64,000 bases of DNA. Origin: Bacillota bacterium (GTDB taxonomy: Bacteria; Bacillota; Desulfotomaculia; Desulfotomaculales; VENG01). Positions 28,289 to 38,332 of the stretch are shown piece by piece. The notes beneath the pieces are model-generated. The model was not told the DNA's origin, did not search any database, and saw nothing but the letters and a program-made list of their open reading frames with translations. Where the stretch lies: contig VENG01000007.1 of the NCBI GenBank assembly GCA_009711705.1, positions 186,001 to 250,000 of the forward strand, given 5' to 3'. The translations under genes were made by a program, and so were the position numbers. Position 1 is the first letter of the stretch. Every line of letters starts with the position of its first letter.

Positions 28289-29404
28289 TTATTCCTCCTG
28301 ACCCAATTTTCCCCCGGCTACCTTAATCACATTATTAAGATTATCACTAAATTGCTTTATTTCTCTTTCCGAACTGGTGGTTATAAATGTTTGCACTTGG
28401 CCTTGAATCTTTTTGAATAAAAAACTTTGTCTGAAAGCATCCAATTCTTGTAGTACATCATCCAACAAAAGAATGGGGTAATCATCTGTTTCATTTTTCC
28501 ACAGCTCAATCAAAGCCAGTTTGAGGGCTAAAACAATTGTTCTCTGCTGTCCCCTGGACCCATACTGCCTTGCTTCGGTACTGTCAATATAAAAAATCAA
28601 TTCATCCCGGTGTGGACCTTTCAAGCTTAGACCCCGGGCACATTCTTCTGCCTTAATTGCGGTAATCTCATGTAAGAATAAACTTGAAATTTGATCATAT
28701 TCCATATTTAAACTTATTTTAAGGGATGAATAATACTTAATCTCAAGCCTTTCTCCCCCACCCGTTAATTGTAAGAATAAGTCCTTTACTAATGGCACCA
28801 GTTTTTTTAATAACTGTAGTCTTTTATATATTAACCGGCTACCGGTATCTATAAGTTGATGATTCCAAATTTCCAAAAGATCGTTATCAATATTTCTGTT
28901 CTTTGCTCTTTTAAGCAGGTTATTACGCTCGTAAAGTGCTTTTTGATATTGTTGGTAATAATAATGGTATGAGAAGTCAAGTAAACCAAGTTCAAAGTCT
29001 ATATATTTTCTGCGCCGGGCGGGGCTGCCCTTTATAATATCTAAATCATCGGGAGTGAACACAATGGCCGCAGGAAATGGTAGTGATTTACCAGGGTTTA
29101 CCTTTTGTCCGTTAACCATCATCAATTTTTTTCCATTGGAATTTAGCTCAAAAAAAACCGAAAATGTACCTCCGGCGGTGTTAAAAAGATAACTAATTTT
29201 GGTATTTTCGCTTTGCCGATTAATTGTTTCTGTAAATCGATTGGTTCGAAAAGTATTACCTGCTGTACCCACATAGATGGCTTCTAGTAAATTAGTTTTT
29301 CCTTGTGCATTCTTGCCTGTAATTAAATTAACATGCTGATCAGGCAAAAATAGTTCCTGGGCGTAATTCCTAAAATTATAGATCTCAGTTTTTATAAGAT
29401 ACAC
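28289..29404 (-). CDS. recF: RecF recombination mediator
   Basis: 371 aa from GTG 29404 (AGGAG upstream, wide spacing). RecF is an SMC-like ATPase that with RecO/RecR loads RecA at gaps. Walker A GKNAQGKTNLLEAIY, signature region YGSRGQQRTIVLALKLAL, Walker B LLLDDVLQELD. Normal length. Part of the dnaN-yaaA-recF-remB-gyrB-gyrA run. Confidence 0.97.
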   Translation of the reverse strand: MYLIKTEIYNFRNYAQELFLPDQHVNLITGKNAQGKTNLLEAIYVGTAGNTFRTNRFTETINRQSENTKISYLFNTAGGTFSVFFELNSNGKKLMMVNGQKVNPGKSLPFPAAIVFTPDDLDIIKGSPARRRKYIDFELGLLDFSYHYYYQQYQKALYERNNLLKRAKNRNIDNDLLEIWNHQLIDTGSRLIYKRLQLLKKLVPLVKDLFLQLTGGGERLEIKYYSSLKISLNMEYDQISSLFLHEITAIKAEECARGLSLKGPHRDELIFYIDSTEARQYGSRGQQRTIVLALKLALIELWKNETDDYPILLLDDVLQELDAFRQSFLFKKIQGQVQTFITTSSEREIKQFSDNLNNVIKVAGGKLGQEE

Positions 29405-29489
29405 CGGCTTAACAACTCCTGTTTAGCCGTATCACACTGGTAATTATTACATGCTTTATACGGTTCCTGGTTTTACGCTGTCATTTGAT

Positions 29490-29708
29490 TCACTCTTTAA
29501 TTATTACTTTATAACTAGATTCATCAAACACTTGCACTACATCGCCGTTATTTAGTTTTTTCCCTCTTCTGGTTTCCGGGTATCCGTTAACTTTTACTTC
29601 TCCGTCTTGAATCAAGGCCTTTGCCATCCCGCCTGTACCTACTACTCCAGCCCATTTTAGAAATTGATCCAATCGTATAATACCGTTTACTTTTTTTTCT
29701 ACACACAC
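29490..29708 (-). CDS. yaaA: S4-domain RNA-binding protein YaaA
   Basis: 72 aa, nearly all one S4 RNA-binding domain (RLDQFLKWAGVVGTGGMAKA, then GEVKVNGYPETRRGKKLNNG). The dnaN-yaaA-recF position is conserved in Firmicutes; the protein (RlbA group) is linked to late 50S assembly. GTG start at 29708 with AGGTG upstream. Confidence 0.92.
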   Translation of the reverse strand: MCVEKKVNGIIRLDQFLKWAGVVGTGGMAKALIQDGEVKVNGYPETRRGKKLNNGDVVQVFDESSYKVIIKE

Positions 29709-29733
29709 TTTATAAACACCTACTTTTATTTAT

Positions 29734-30843
29734 TCACTGCTGTGGTATAGCAGGAACAAGCACCGATATATATTCATCTTGCCCTGCAGGTTTTAAAAGT
29801 GCAGGAGTAGTGGGCCCGGTAAATTTGAAATGCAGTTGTTCACTGTCTATCGTTTTTAAGGCATCCATCAAGTAACGGCCATTAAATCCAATGTCCATTT
29901 GATCACCGGTAATATCGACTTGTAAATCTTCCCTGATGCGCCCCGTTTGCGCGTTTAGAAAAACTGTTAAAGTGTTTTCCTGAAGTTGAAAAAATACTGT
30001 TTGCCTGCCGGGACTGGAAAGTAAAAAAGCTCTGTCCACAGCTTCTAGTAATTCTTTGGTATCCAAAGTTACATCACAAGAAGTATGCTGCGGTATCACC
30101 AGGTTGTAATTGGGATAATTTCCAGCCAGAAGCCTAGTAACGATCTGTACTTCATTTAATAAAAAGAAAATTTGGTTCTCAGTAACATAGATAGAGACTT
30201 CAGAGTCTTCTTTTACCAGTAATTTAGACAGTTCATTTAGAGTTTTTCCTGGAACAATAACGTTTATAAGTTTACTGGGTTGTGTATCCAATAAAGTTGA
30301 ACGTAATGCAAGCCTGTGGGTGTCTGTTGCGACTACATTGAGTTTTTCATTGGTAAATTCAAATAAAACTCCTGTAAAAACCGGCCGGTGTTCTTCTGTC
30401 GAAACTGCATATAAAACCTGTTTAAGCATTTTTCTAAGCTGCTGTTGAGGAAGGTTAATTAGATTTTCCTTAGGTAGTTCCGGCATTGTTGGATATTCGT
30501 CGGGAGAGAAGCCGTGTAATGTAAGTTCAGATTGTGCATAATTTATTACTGTAGTATTAGTTTGCCCGTCTGTTTGCATTTTAACAATAGAGGTATCATG
30601 TAAACGGCGGGCCAGTTCAGTTATTTCTCGGGCCGGCAGTACTGCTGCCCCAGGTTCTTCGATGGTAGCCGAAACATAGGTGCAAATACTATGCTCTAAG
30701 TCTGTTGCTGTTATATACAGTTCATTTTCTTTAGTTTCAAAGAGAATGCCTGTCAGTATGGGAAGAGGAGTTCGAGGGGGTACTGCCCTGTATACAGTGA
30801 GTAATGCATTAAGTAGATTTTCTGCTGGTAGAGAAATTTGCAT
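29734..30843 (-). CDS. dnaN: DNA polymerase III beta clamp
   Basis: 369 aa, three clamp folds. The dimer forms the sliding clamp for replicative polymerase. Recognisable strands include LLNALLTVYRAVPPRTPLPI, VFTGVLFEF, VVATDTHRLALR and the C-terminal YISVLVPAIPQQ with the peptide-binding groove. GGGGG lies before ATG 30843. Follows dnaA with a 250-bp gap that holds DnaA-box-like sites. Confidence 0.98.
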   Translation of the reverse strand: MQISLPAENLLNALLTVYRAVPPRTPLPILTGILFETKENELYITATDLEHSICTYVSATIEEPGAAVLPAREITELARRLHDTSIVKMQTDGQTNTTVINYAQSELTLHGFSPDEYPTMPELPKENLINLPQQQLRKMLKQVLYAVSTEEHRPVFTGVLFEFTNEKLNVVATDTHRLALRSTLLDTQPSKLINVIVPGKTLNELSKLLVKEDSEVSIYVTENQIFFLLNEVQIVTRLLAGNYPNYNLVIPQHTSCDVTLDTKELLEAVDRAFLLSSPGRQTVFFQLQENTLTVFLNAQTGRIREDLQVDITGDQMDIGFNGRYLMDALKTIDSEQLHFKFTGPTTPALLKPAGQDEYISVLVPAIPQQ

Positions 30844-31094
30844 AAGTCTACCCCCTTTGTGTATTTATGGGAAATATACAATTCCGCTTTTTGCTCGTCA
30901 ATGTATAAAAGTTATCCACTTTTTTTCTCTGGATATAAGTAGTTTTCCATAGCTTAAGCTATAGTTATTATAAAGATATATTTTATAGTAATAGTAGTAA
31001 TAAGGGCTGTGAGTTTGTGTAAAACCATTTCCAGACGATAAGACACGGGCTTTGTATCATTTAATAATATGTGCAATTTGTTGTGTGTAACTGT
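30844..31094. promoter_or_regulatory. oriC part 1 (dnaA-dnaN gap)
   Basis: Contains DnaA-box-like 9-mers: TTATCCACT (30912-30920), TTTTCCATA (30943-30951) and TGTGTAAAA, the complement of TTTTACACA (31016-31024). Between them lies a very AT-rich tract (about 30955-31003), a candidate unwinding element. The dnaN promoter should also be here. Confidence 0.65.
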
Positions 31095-32444
31095 TTACTG
31101 ATGTTTTACTTTTTCAGTTAACTCTTTAACAATATTTTGTAGTGAGGGATCGGTTTGCAGTTCCCTGGATATTTTGTCGTGAGCATGGATGACTGTAGTA
31201 TGGTCCCTTCCTCCAAATTGCTCACCTATTTTAGGTAAAGAAAGGTCTGTAAGTTCCCTGGTTAGATACATTGCTATTTGTCGAGGGTAAGCCACCGCTC
31301 GAGTTCTTTTTTTGGTTTTAAATTCCTCAGGCCGAATATTAAAGTATTGTGCTACGGTTTGTTGAATTAATGGTACCGTGATAGGTTTAGGTTTTGTTGC
31401 CGGAATAATATCTCTAAGTGCCTCGTCAGCTAGTTCTGCCGTTATTTCTTGGTTATTTAAAGAAGCCATGGCAATTACCCGTATCAGTGCCCCTTCTAAT
31501 TCTCTTATGTTGGACTGAATACGGTTAGCAATGAAGGTTAAAGTTTCGTCCGGGACAATAAGAGATTCTAATTGGGCCTTTTTTCTTAAAATGGCTATCC
31601 GTGTTTCTAAATCGGGCGCTTGAATATCAGTAATCAACCCCCATTCAAAACGAGAGCGCAACCTATCTTCCAAAGTTGGAATTTCTTTTGGAGGGCGATC
31701 ACTGGATATAATCAACTGTTTATTTGCTTCATAAAGAGTGTTAAAAGTATGAAAGAACTCCTCCTGAGTTCTTTCTTTACCTGCCAGGAATTGGATGTCG
31801 TCAATTAATAGTATGTCCATACTGCGGTATTTTGTTCTAAATTCCACAGTTCGATCGTCTCGAATGGCATTTATAAGGTCGTTGGTAAATTTTTCCGAAG
31901 TAACGTAGGCAACAGTTGAATTTGGGTTGTTTTCGCGTATGTAGTGACCAATAGCGTGCATTAAATGTGTTTTCCCTAATCCAACACCACCATATGTAAA
32001 CAATGGATTATAGGCTTTGGCCGGAGATTCGGCAACGGCAAAGCAGGCAGCATGGGCAAAACGATTACTGTTGCCGACCACAAAAGTATCAAAAGTGTAT
32101 TTAGGGTTGAGGTAAGAATACCTTAGGTCGTTGAGGTTAGTAGGATCGTATGCCTTTTTATGAATGGGTTGAGATGTATTGGGAGGTTGTTCCCCTTGGA
32201 GTAAAAATTTTATATCAACTTTTCTGTTTAATGTTTCGCGTAATGAGCTTTTGATCAGGGGAGTATACCTATCATTTAACCAGTCACGGGAAAAATGGTT
32301 GGGAACTTGTATGTATAGTATGTCTTCCAAAAAAGCCAGTGGTTGCATGGATATGATCCAAGTGTTAAAGGAATGGTAACTGATTTTCTCTTTGAGGACT
32401 TCTACAGTCTCTTGCCATGCTTGATCTATATTATTTTTCAACAA
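31095..32444 (-). CDS. dnaA: replication initiator DnaA
   Basis: 449 aa from TTG 32444, chosen because GGGAGG lies 7 nt upstream; the longer frame has no such site. N-terminal domain I ([20 protein letters not shown]), short linker, AAA+ domain with Walker [17 protein letters not shown] and Walker [11 protein letters not shown], and C-terminal domain IV with the DnaA signature [15 protein letters not shown]. Binds 9-mer boxes around its own gene and melts oriC. Confidence 0.98.
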   Translation of the reverse strand: MLKNNIDQAWQETVEVLKEKISYHSFNTWIISMQPLAFLEDILYIQVPNHFSRDWLNDRYTPLIKSSLRETLNRKVDIKFLLQGEQPPNTSQPIHKKAYDPTNLNDLRYSYLNPKYTFDTFVVGNSNRFAHAACFAVAESPAKAYNPLFTYGGVGLGKTHLMHAIGHYIRENNPNSTVAYVTSEKFTNDLINAIRDDRTVEFRTKYRSMDILLIDDIQFLAGKERTQEEFFHTFNTLYEANKQLIISSDRPPKEIPTLEDRLRSRFEWGLITDIQAPDLETRIAILRKKAQLESLIVPDETLTFIANRIQSNIRELEGALIRVIAMASLNNQEITAELADEALRDIIPATKPKPITVPLIQQTVAQYFNIRPEEFKTKKRTRAVAYPRQIAMYLTRELTDLSLPKIGEQFGGRDHTTVIHAHDKISRELQTDPSLQNIVKELTEKVKHQ

Positions 32445-32690
32445 ATCTTTACCTCCCAGACAATAAGTTTGATTAGAATTTTTAGTTTGTCCGAGCAGGT
32501 GTTTTACATGCAATCATGCAATAATGAAAGCCACCCACAAATATAAACAGCACGTTAACATGGTTAATAACAAACTTATCCAAATCTTGTGGATTACGGT
32601 CTAACCAGTGAGTAAATAATACCAGATTTTGTGGGGGTTATCAACAGATCTTTTTATATGTGTGCACAGGCTATTTGGTATATGTTATTT
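32445..32690. promoter_or_regulatory. oriC part 2 (dnaA-rpmH gap)
   Basis: DnaA-box-like sites TTATCCAAA (32576-32584), TGTGGATTA, the complement of TAATCCACA (32588-32596), and TTATCAACA (32638-32646), with a TGTGTGCACAGG palindrome nearby. Gene direction diverges here. With the dnaA-dnaN gap this makes a bipartite origin as in B. subtilis. Confidence 0.7.
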
Positions 32691-32691
32691 C

Positions 32692-32720
32692 TTGACGGGG
32701 GGTAGTCAATACTATATAAT
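32692..32720 (+). promoter_or_regulatory. rpmH promoter
   Basis: TTGACG (32692-32697), 17 bp, TATAAT (32715-32720): near-consensus sigma-A promoter 70 bp before rpmH. Confidence 0.85.
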
Positions 32721-32791
32721 AGTTATGGTTCGTCTAGTATTTTCCAATCTATAATAAGTTACTGGTTTGTAGACACTAAGGGGGTGTGATT

Positions 32792-32926
32792 TTGAAACGG
32801 ACGTTTCAGCCTAAGAGGCGCAAAAGACAAAAGTTGCATGGTTTTCTAAAGCGGATGTCAACAAAGTCCGGTAGAAGAATTGTTGGAAGCAGAAGAAAAA
32901 AAGGAAGAAAAAGGTTGACAGCTTAA
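32792..32926 (+). CDS. rpmH: 50S ribosomal protein L34
   Basis: 44 aa from TTG 32792 behind AAGGGGGTG. Reads [20 protein letters not shown], continues [20 protein letters not shown], and ends RKRLTA; the Arg/Lys-rich L34 signature. First gene of the rightward run at the origin. Too short for many ORF callers but unmistakable. Confidence 0.97.
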   Translation: MKRTFQPKRRKRQKLHGFLKRMSTKSGRRIVGSRRKKGRKRLTA

Positions 32927-32955
32927 GGCCGCTTAGTCTGAGTGGCCTTTTAATA
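32925..32955 (+). terminator. rpmH terminator/attenuator
   Basis: AAGGCC-GCT ... AGT-GGCCTT stem overlapping the rpmH stop, followed by TTAATAATTTT. The T tract is weak, so it may only attenuate before rnpA. Confidence 0.6.
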
Positions 32956-33025
32956 ATTTTAATAATTGTATAAGGTGGTTTTCTGTTGGGTAATATGCTA
33001 CAAACCAATATTAGGTAAGATGATC

Positions 33026-33364
33026 ATGTCTAAATTAAAGGTTATTAAAAAGAGTAATGAATTTAATAAAATTTTCGCCCGCGGTCGCTCTGTAGCTGAC
33101 GATAGGTTTGTATTGATAGCCCGCAAAACCGGAACTGATAGTATCAGGTTTGGTTTTTCAGTGAGTAAAAAGGTAGGAAAAGCAGTAACCCGTAACAGAG
33201 TAAAAAGGCTGTTAAAAGAAGTATGTCGGTTGGATATGCAGATTTTTGTTCCTGGTTACGATTATATGATTATTGCGCGCAAAGGTAGCGCGGATTGTGA
33301 ATTTAATAATATCAAGGCAAGAATGGCACGCCTAGTTTACCGGCTGCGTAAAAAAATCCTTTAA
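33026..33364 (+). CDS. rnpA: ribonuclease P protein component
   Basis: 112 aa from ATG 33026 (MSKLKVIKKSNEFNKIF), with AGGTAAG upstream; a longer frame starts at 32966 without support. RnpA helps the RNA subunit mature tRNA 5' ends. Signature RNR-type motif SVSKKVGKAVTRNRVKRLLK at about residues 45-65. Basic protein of the usual length; follows rpmH as in nearly all bacteria. Confidence 0.95.
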   Translation: MSKLKVIKKSNEFNKIFARGRSVADDRFVLIARKTGTDSIRFGFSVSKKVGKAVTRNRVKRLLKEVCRLDMQIFVPGYDYMIIARKGSADCEFNNIKARMARLVYRLRKKIL

Positions 33365-33389
33365 TTTTTTAATCATTTGTTTTTAAAGG

Positions 33390-33611
33390 TTGGTGTTTAA
33401 AATAAGCCGGGTTTTGGTATTTATGATATTACTTTATCGAAAGTTGATATCGCCTTTTCTTTTGCCGCGGTGTCGGTTCTATCCTACGTGTTCGGAATAT
33501 GCACTACAGGCATTATATAAATATGGTGCTTTAAAAGGATCGTGGCTTACAATTAAAAGGGTTTGCAGGTGTCATCCTTTTTCCCCTGGAGGGTATGATC
33601 CTCTTGTCTAG
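33390..33611 (+). CDS. yidD: membrane protein insertion efficiency factor YidD
   Basis: 73 aa; TTG 33390 or GTG 33393 start. An amphipathic N-terminal helix, then LLYRKLISPFLLPRCRFYPT and CSEYALQALYKYGALKGSWL, RVCRCHPFSPGGYDPV-type ending (here GGYDPLV). The conserved Cys residues are present. Small inner-membrane-associated helper of YidC, located directly upstream of yidC. Confidence 0.93.
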   Translation: MVFKISRVLVFMILLYRKLISPFLLPRCRFYPTCSEYALQALYKYGALKGSWLTIKRVCRCHPFSPGGYDPLV

Positions 33612-33631
33612 GTAGTTAAGGAGGCGATGGT

Positions 33632-34315
33632 TTGGGTTTGGGTAGTTTATTCGGCTCTCTTGTTGACGCTATGACATCTCTCATTAATTGGCTTTATGGC
33701 GTCACCGCAACCATGGGTGTCCCTAGTTATGCCCTGGCGATAATCATTTTGACTGTATTGATAAAAGTAGTGCTGTTTCCCCTTACGCAGAAACAGATGA
33801 CATCAATGAAAAAGATGCAAGCAATACAGCCTAAGATTAAAGAGATGCAGGAAAAGTACAAGAAGAAAGACCCGCAAAAATTGCAGCAAAAAACGATGGA
33901 ACTATATAAAGAGCATAATGTTAATCCCATGGCTGGGTGTTTACCTATTTTAGTACAAATGCCTATATTGATTGCTTTGTTTCGAGCTTTAAGCAATAAA
34001 GAATTTCCATTTATTGATCCTAGCCATGCAGGTTTTTTTTGGATTGACAAATTAACACATATTGATCCTTTTTACATCTTGCCTGTTTTGGCTGCAGTAA
34101 CCACTTACATGCAGACTAGTTTGACAACTTCGCCCACCGATCAAACACAAAAAATTATGCTGTATACTATGCCTTTATTTATTGGGTGGATTAGCACCAC
34201 TGTGCCTGCCGGCTTGGTATTATACTGGGTAATATTTAATATTTTGGGTTATGCCCAGCAACTGCTGGTTAATAAGCAGACAGAGCAAGCAAAGGAAGGT
34301 GTGGCGGAAAAGTGA
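33632..34315 (+). CDS. yidC: membrane protein insertase YidC
   Basis: 227 aa from TTG 33632 (AAGGAGG at 7-nt spacing). YidC/Oxa1/Alb3 insertase with five predicted membrane segments; the positively charged hydrophilic groove helix region is KVVLFPLTQKQMTSMKKMQA followed by PKIKEMQEKYKKK, and the middle motif MAGCLPILVQMPILIALF. No lipoprotein signal is seen at the N-terminus, unlike SpoIIIJ of B. subtilis. Confidence 0.95.
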   Translation: MGLGSLFGSLVDAMTSLINWLYGVTATMGVPSYALAIIILTVLIKVVLFPLTQKQMTSMKKMQAIQPKIKEMQEKYKKKDPQKLQQKTMELYKEHNVNPMAGCLPILVQMPILIALFRALSNKEFPFIDPSHAGFFWIDKLTHIDPFYILPVLAAVTTYMQTSLTTSPTDQTQKIMLYTMPLFIGWISTTVPAGLVLYWVIFNILGYAQQLLVNKQTEQAKEGVAEK

Positions 34316-34932
34316 CAGACGTTGAAAAAACTGGTAAGACTATTGACGAGGCTGTGGAAAAGGCATTAACTGAGCTCAGGGTTTCGAGAGATGAAGTAGA
34401 GGTTGAAATATTAGAGCAGCCAAGCAAGGGTTTATTTGGCTTTCTTGGTTCTAAACCCGGGAAAGTTAAAGTAAGTGTAATTGAAAACCCGTCCCTAAAA
34501 GCTAATGATTTGTTGGAAAAAGTATTGGACGTTATGGATTTGGAAGTTGAAATAGATGTTAAGCAAAATGAGCATGGTATATTTATTAGTATGCAGGGAC
34601 CGGATTTGGGTATCTTAATAGGTAGGAGAGGCGAAACGCTTGACGCACTACAATATTTAGTAAACCTTTCCTCTAATAAGGATCAGGAGCACAAACAAAG
34701 GATTATTCTTGATGTTGAGGGTTATCGTAAAAGAAGAGAGGAAACGCTGCGAGGGCTGGCCATAAAACTTGCCGAGAAGGCAAAGCAAAAAGGTCGCAAT
34801 GTTGTTTTGGAGCCGATGAATTCGCAGGAAAGGCGTATTATTCATACAACATTGCAGTCCCGAAATGATATTTATACATTTAGTGAGGGTGAGGATCCTT
34901 ACCGCAAAATTGTTATTTCGCCGAGAAAATAA
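34312..34932 (+). CDS. jag: RNA-binding protein Jag/KhpB
   Basis: 206 aa; GTG 34312 overlaps the yidC stop (GTGA). Jag_N domain (about 1-55, EKALTELRVSRDEVEVEILE with SKGLFGFLGSKPGKV), KH domain (LIGRRGETLDALQYLVNLSS), and C-terminal R3H domain (MNSQERRIIHTTLQSRNDIY). KhpB works with KhpA on small RNAs and cell-envelope genes. The yidC-jag pair is conserved. Confidence 0.96.
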   Translation: MTDVEKTGKTIDEAVEKALTELRVSRDEVEVEILEQPSKGLFGFLGSKPGKVKVSVIENPSLKANDLLEKVLDVMDLEVEIDVKQNEHGIFISMQGPDLGILIGRRGETLDALQYLVNLSSNKDQEHKQRIILDVEGYRKRREETLRGLAIKLAEKAKQKGRNVVLEPMNSQERRIIHTTLQSRNDIYTFSEGEDPYRKIVISPRK

Positions 34933-34969
34933 ATGAGTGTTCGCAGTTATGGAAAAAAATTTGACACAT

Positions 34970-34999
34970 ACCCAGCCCAGTTAACTGTGGCTGGGTTTT
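34970..34999 (+). terminator. terminator after jag
   Basis: ACCCAGCC ... GGCTGGGT stem with an inner CAGT/ACTG extension, then TTTTTT at 34996-35001. Clear rho-independent form. Confidence 0.9.
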
Positions 35000-35023
35000 T
35001 TTAAAAAAGTATGGGGTGAAAGC

Positions 35024-36406
35024 ATGATTGAAGATACAATAGCTGCCATCTCTACTCCGCTGGGAGAAGGTGGAATAGGTATAATACGTGTTAGTGGAAG
35101 CGATGCTTTCCAAATAGCCCGTAAAATTTTTAAACCGGCAAAAGCAGACAACCTGTACTCAAATAATGGCCACAGGTTAATTTACGGATATGTCTATGAC
35201 CATAATCAAAAAGTGGTTGATGAGATTTTGTTAGGCATTATGCATGCTCCTCACACTTTCACCAGAGAAGATGTAGTTGAATTTAACTGCCATGGTGGCC
35301 TGGTGCCCCAACGCAAAACATTGGAGTTACTGTTAGAGCACGGAGCCCGTTTGGCTGAGCCCGGTGAATTTACGAAACGGGCGTTTTTAAATGGAAGGTT
35401 AGATTTAGCGCAGGCGGAGTCAATAATTGATGTGATTAGGGCTAAAACAGATGCGGGTTTAGATGTTGCTCTAAATCAGTTAAAGGGAAGACTGTCTTCA
35501 CGAGTGGGGTTACTACAGGAAAAGCTTTTAGGAATTATGGCCAATATTGAAGTAAGCATCGATTTTTCCGAGGAAGAGTTAGGAGAGGCATCTACCGGGG
35601 ATTTGAAAAGCGGAGTTATCAATTCTCTAGAAGAAATTGAGAGTCTATTGGAAAGTGCTAAAGTAGGTAAGATTTATCGTGAAGGAATACATACTGTAAT
35701 TGTTGGTAAACCGAATGTTGGAAAATCATCCTTATTAAATGCGCTTTTGCGGGATAAAAGAGCCATTGTAACAGAAATTCCGGGAACAACCCGGGATATT
35801 ATTGAGGAAGTATTAAATATTCGGGGAATACCGTTGCGTTTAGTTGATACCGCGGGACTAAGAACTACTGAGGATGTTGTGGAACGTATCGGGGTAGAGC
35901 GTTCAACAGAATTAGTAAAACAAGGAGAACTTATTCTTCTGGTGTTGGATGCTTCCGCGGAATTGGATGCTGAAGATAAAGAAATTATGGATTTAGTTAA
36001 AGGTAAAAAAGGAATTATTATTTTTAATAAAATTGATATTAAAGGATTTGATATTATTAATTCCAAATTGCCGCCATTATTAAGTGATTGGCCGGTGGTG
36101 GCAATGTCAGTATTGCGGGGAGAAGGACTTAATAAATTAGAGGATAAAATTGAGCAACAAATAGTAGGGGCAAATATTTCTGCCTCAGATTCTATTTTAA
36201 TCAGTAATGTAAGACATAAGAATGCTCTTTCCAGGGGACGAAAACATTTAAAAGATGTATTAAATGGGATGGAAGAGGGTGTCCCGATTGATTTACTGGC
36301 TATTGACGTCCGGGGGGCCTGGGAAATTTTAGGAGAAATAACAGGGGAAACTGTTTCAGAGGATTTGGTAGACAAGATTTTCAGTGACTTTTGCGTTGGA
36401 AAGTAA
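35024..36406 (+). CDS. mnmE: tRNA modification GTPase MnmE
   Basis: 460 aa. With MnmG it forms the 5-carboxymethylaminomethyl group on wobble U34. N-terminal formyl-THF-binding domain (TIAAISTPLGEGGIGIIRVS), helical domain, inserted G domain with GKPNVGKSSLLNALL, DTAGLR and NKID, and the invariant C-terminal FCVGK (Cys is catalytic). Followed by mnmG. Confidence 0.98.
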   Translation: MIEDTIAAISTPLGEGGIGIIRVSGSDAFQIARKIFKPAKADNLYSNNGHRLIYGYVYDHNQKVVDEILLGIMHAPHTFTREDVVEFNCHGGLVPQRKTLELLLEHGARLAEPGEFTKRAFLNGRLDLAQAESIIDVIRAKTDAGLDVALNQLKGRLSSRVGLLQEKLLGIMANIEVSIDFSEEELGEASTGDLKSGVINSLEEIESLLESAKVGKIYREGIHTVIVGKPNVGKSSLLNALLRDKRAIVTEIPGTTRDIIEEVLNIRGIPLRLVDTAGLRTTEDVVERIGVERSTELVKQGELILLVLDASAELDAEDKEIMDLVKGKKGIIIFNKIDIKGFDIINSKLPPLLSDWPVVAMSVLRGEGLNKLEDKIEQQIVGANISASDSILISNVRHKNALSRGRKHLKDVLNGMEEGVPIDLLAIDVRGAWEILGEITGETVSEDLVDKIFSDFCVGK

Positions 36407-36445
36407 AGTAAATTTACTGCCAGCGGAATATGAGAGGTGAAATTA

Positions 36446-38332
36446 GTGCGATATATTGCCGGTGAATATGATGTTGTTATTATCGGTGCCGGGCATGCCG
36501 GGTGTGAGGCCGGGCTTGCAGCGGCAAGGTTAGGGTGTAGGACCCTGGTAACGACATTGAATTTAGATAATGTTGCTCTTATGCCGTGTAATCCGGCCAT
36601 GGGGGGACCTGCCAAGGGACAATTAGTAAGGGAAATTGATGCCCTTGGCGGTGAAATAGGATTAAATACAGACCGTGCAGCTATTCAAATGCGTATGCTC
36701 AATACCGCAAAGGGACCGGCTGTACATGCTTTAAGAGCTCAGGCTGATAAGAAAAGATACCAGGCAAATATGAAAGAAGTGCTGGAAAATGAACCAGGAT
36801 TAGATTTGAAACAGGTGTTGGTGGAAAGTATTGAGGTTTCCGCCGGGAGGGTTTGTGCGGTGGTCGGTTGTACCGGCGCGGTGTTTCCATGCCGTGCAGT
36901 GGTAGTCACCACCGGTACGTATTTACGGGGTCGTGTTATTATAGGTGATCTTTTTACATCAGGTGGCCCTAGCGGTAATTTCCCTTCTATTGGGTTAGCT
37001 GCTTCTCTTAAAGAATTGGGTTTAAAAATGGGCAGGTTTAAAACCGGTACGCCTGCGCGTGTTGACCGTAATAGTATTGATTTTAATAAAATGGAGATTC
37101 AGCCAGGAGATGAAAAGTTGCATAACTTTTCTTTTATTTCTCCTCAGCAAACAAGACAGCAAGTGCCGTGTTGGCTTACATACAGTAATGAAAAAACCCA
37201 TGGCATTATTAAAGAAAACTTACATCGTTCACCTTTGTATAGCGGTAAAATTGAGGGTCGTGGACCAAGGTATTGCCCGTCAATTGAGGATAAAGTGGTA
37301 CGTTTTGCGGACAAGCCGGCCCACCAAATCTTTGTTGAGCCTGAAGGGTTGAACACAACCGAGATGTATGTTCAGGGAATGTCAACAAGCCTACCCGAAG
37401 ATGTCCAATTGGCCATGCTGCGTACTATCCCCGGTCTGGAGAAAGTTGAAATTATGCGTCCCGGTTATGCCATTGAATATGATTATATTGATCCTACAGA
37501 GTTAAAGTTATCTTTGGAAAGTAAGGCCATTGGCGGGTTTTTTTCCGCAGGTCAAATAAACGGCACTTCGGGTTATGAAGAGGCGGCTGCACAAGGTATT
37601 ATAGCAGGAATTAATGCTAAAAAGTATATAAGAGATGAAGAGCCCTTTATTGTTTCTCGCTCTGAAGGTTATATGGGAGTACTTATTGATGATTTAGTTA
37701 CTAAGGGAACCAGCGAACCATATAGGCTATTAACTTCGCGTGCTGAATATAGGCTATTGCTGCGTCATGATAATGCTGACCTGCGTTTTACCGAAAAAGG
37801 ACGGCAATTAGGGCTAATTTCTGATGACCGGTATCGTTCTTTTACCAATAAGAAAAATGATGTAGAAAACGAAATGTTAAGGTTGGAGCGAGTAGTAGTA
37901 CCGGTAACTGAAGAAATAAAAAACATTTTACAAGAGGTAGGATCAGTTGATATAAAAAAACCTACCAGTTTAGCTGGTTTATTGCGTAGGCCTGAATTAA
38001 AATATGAAGATATTGCAAAACTACCGGGAGAGTACCCTTCTCTTTCCAGTGAAGTTAAGGAAGAAGTTGAAATTCAAATAAAATATGAGGGTTATATTAA
38101 AAAGCAGTTGTCACAAGTAGAGAAGTTTGATCGATTAGAGAGAAAGCGTATTCCGGAAAATATAGACTATGATTTAATCAGAGGTCTGGCCGTGGAGGCT
38201 CAGCAAAAACTAAAGGAAATCAGACCACAGTCCATCGGGCAGGCTGCCAGAATAGCAGGTGTCAACCCATCAGATATTTCAGTTTTATTAATTTATTTGG
38301 TGCAGCAAAAGCGTGGTGTCAAGAATGAATGA
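36446..38332 (+). CDS. mnmG: tRNA modification enzyme MnmG
   Basis: 628 aa from GTG 36446 (GAGAGG upstream; GTG 36437 also in frame). FAD-binding partner of MnmE. FAD motif [40 protein letters not shown], active-site region of the large subdomain, and C-terminal helical MnmE-binding part ([16 protein letters not shown], here [13 protein letters not shown]). Normal length. Confidence 0.98.
   Translation: MRYIAGEYDVVIIGAGHAGCEAGLAAARLGCRTLVTTLNLDNVALMPCNPAMGGPAKGQLVREIDALGGEIGLNTDRAAIQMRMLNTAKGPAVHALRAQADKKRYQANMKEVLENEPGLDLKQVLVESIEVSAGRVCAVVGCTGAVFPCRAVVVTTGTYLRGRVIIGDLFTSGGPSGNFPSIGLAASLKELGLKMGRFKTGTPARVDRNSIDFNKMEIQPGDEKLHNFSFISPQQTRQQVPCWLTYSNEKTHGIIKENLHRSPLYSGKIEGRGPRYCPSIEDKVVRFADKPAHQIFVEPEGLNTTEMYVQGMSTSLPEDVQLAMLRTIPGLEKVEIMRPGYAIEYDYIDPTELKLSLESKAIGGFFSAGQINGTSGYEEAAAQGIIAGINAKKYIRDEEPFIVSRSEGYMGVLIDDLVTKGTSEPYRLLTSRAEYRLLLRHDNADLRFTEKGRQLGLISDDRYRSFTNKKNDVENEMLRLERVVVPVTEEIKNILQEVGSVDIKKPTSLAGLLRRPELKYEDIAKLPGEYPSLSSEVKEEVEIQIKYEGYIKKQLSQVEKFDRLERKRIPENIDYDLIRGLAVEAQQKLKEIRPQSIGQAARIAGVNPSDISVLLIYLVQQKRGVKNE

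Noticed and set aside
35674..36615. 313-codon minus-strand frame across mnmE/mnmG
   Set aside because: It covers two unmistakable genes on the plus strand and has a composition typical of antisense translation.
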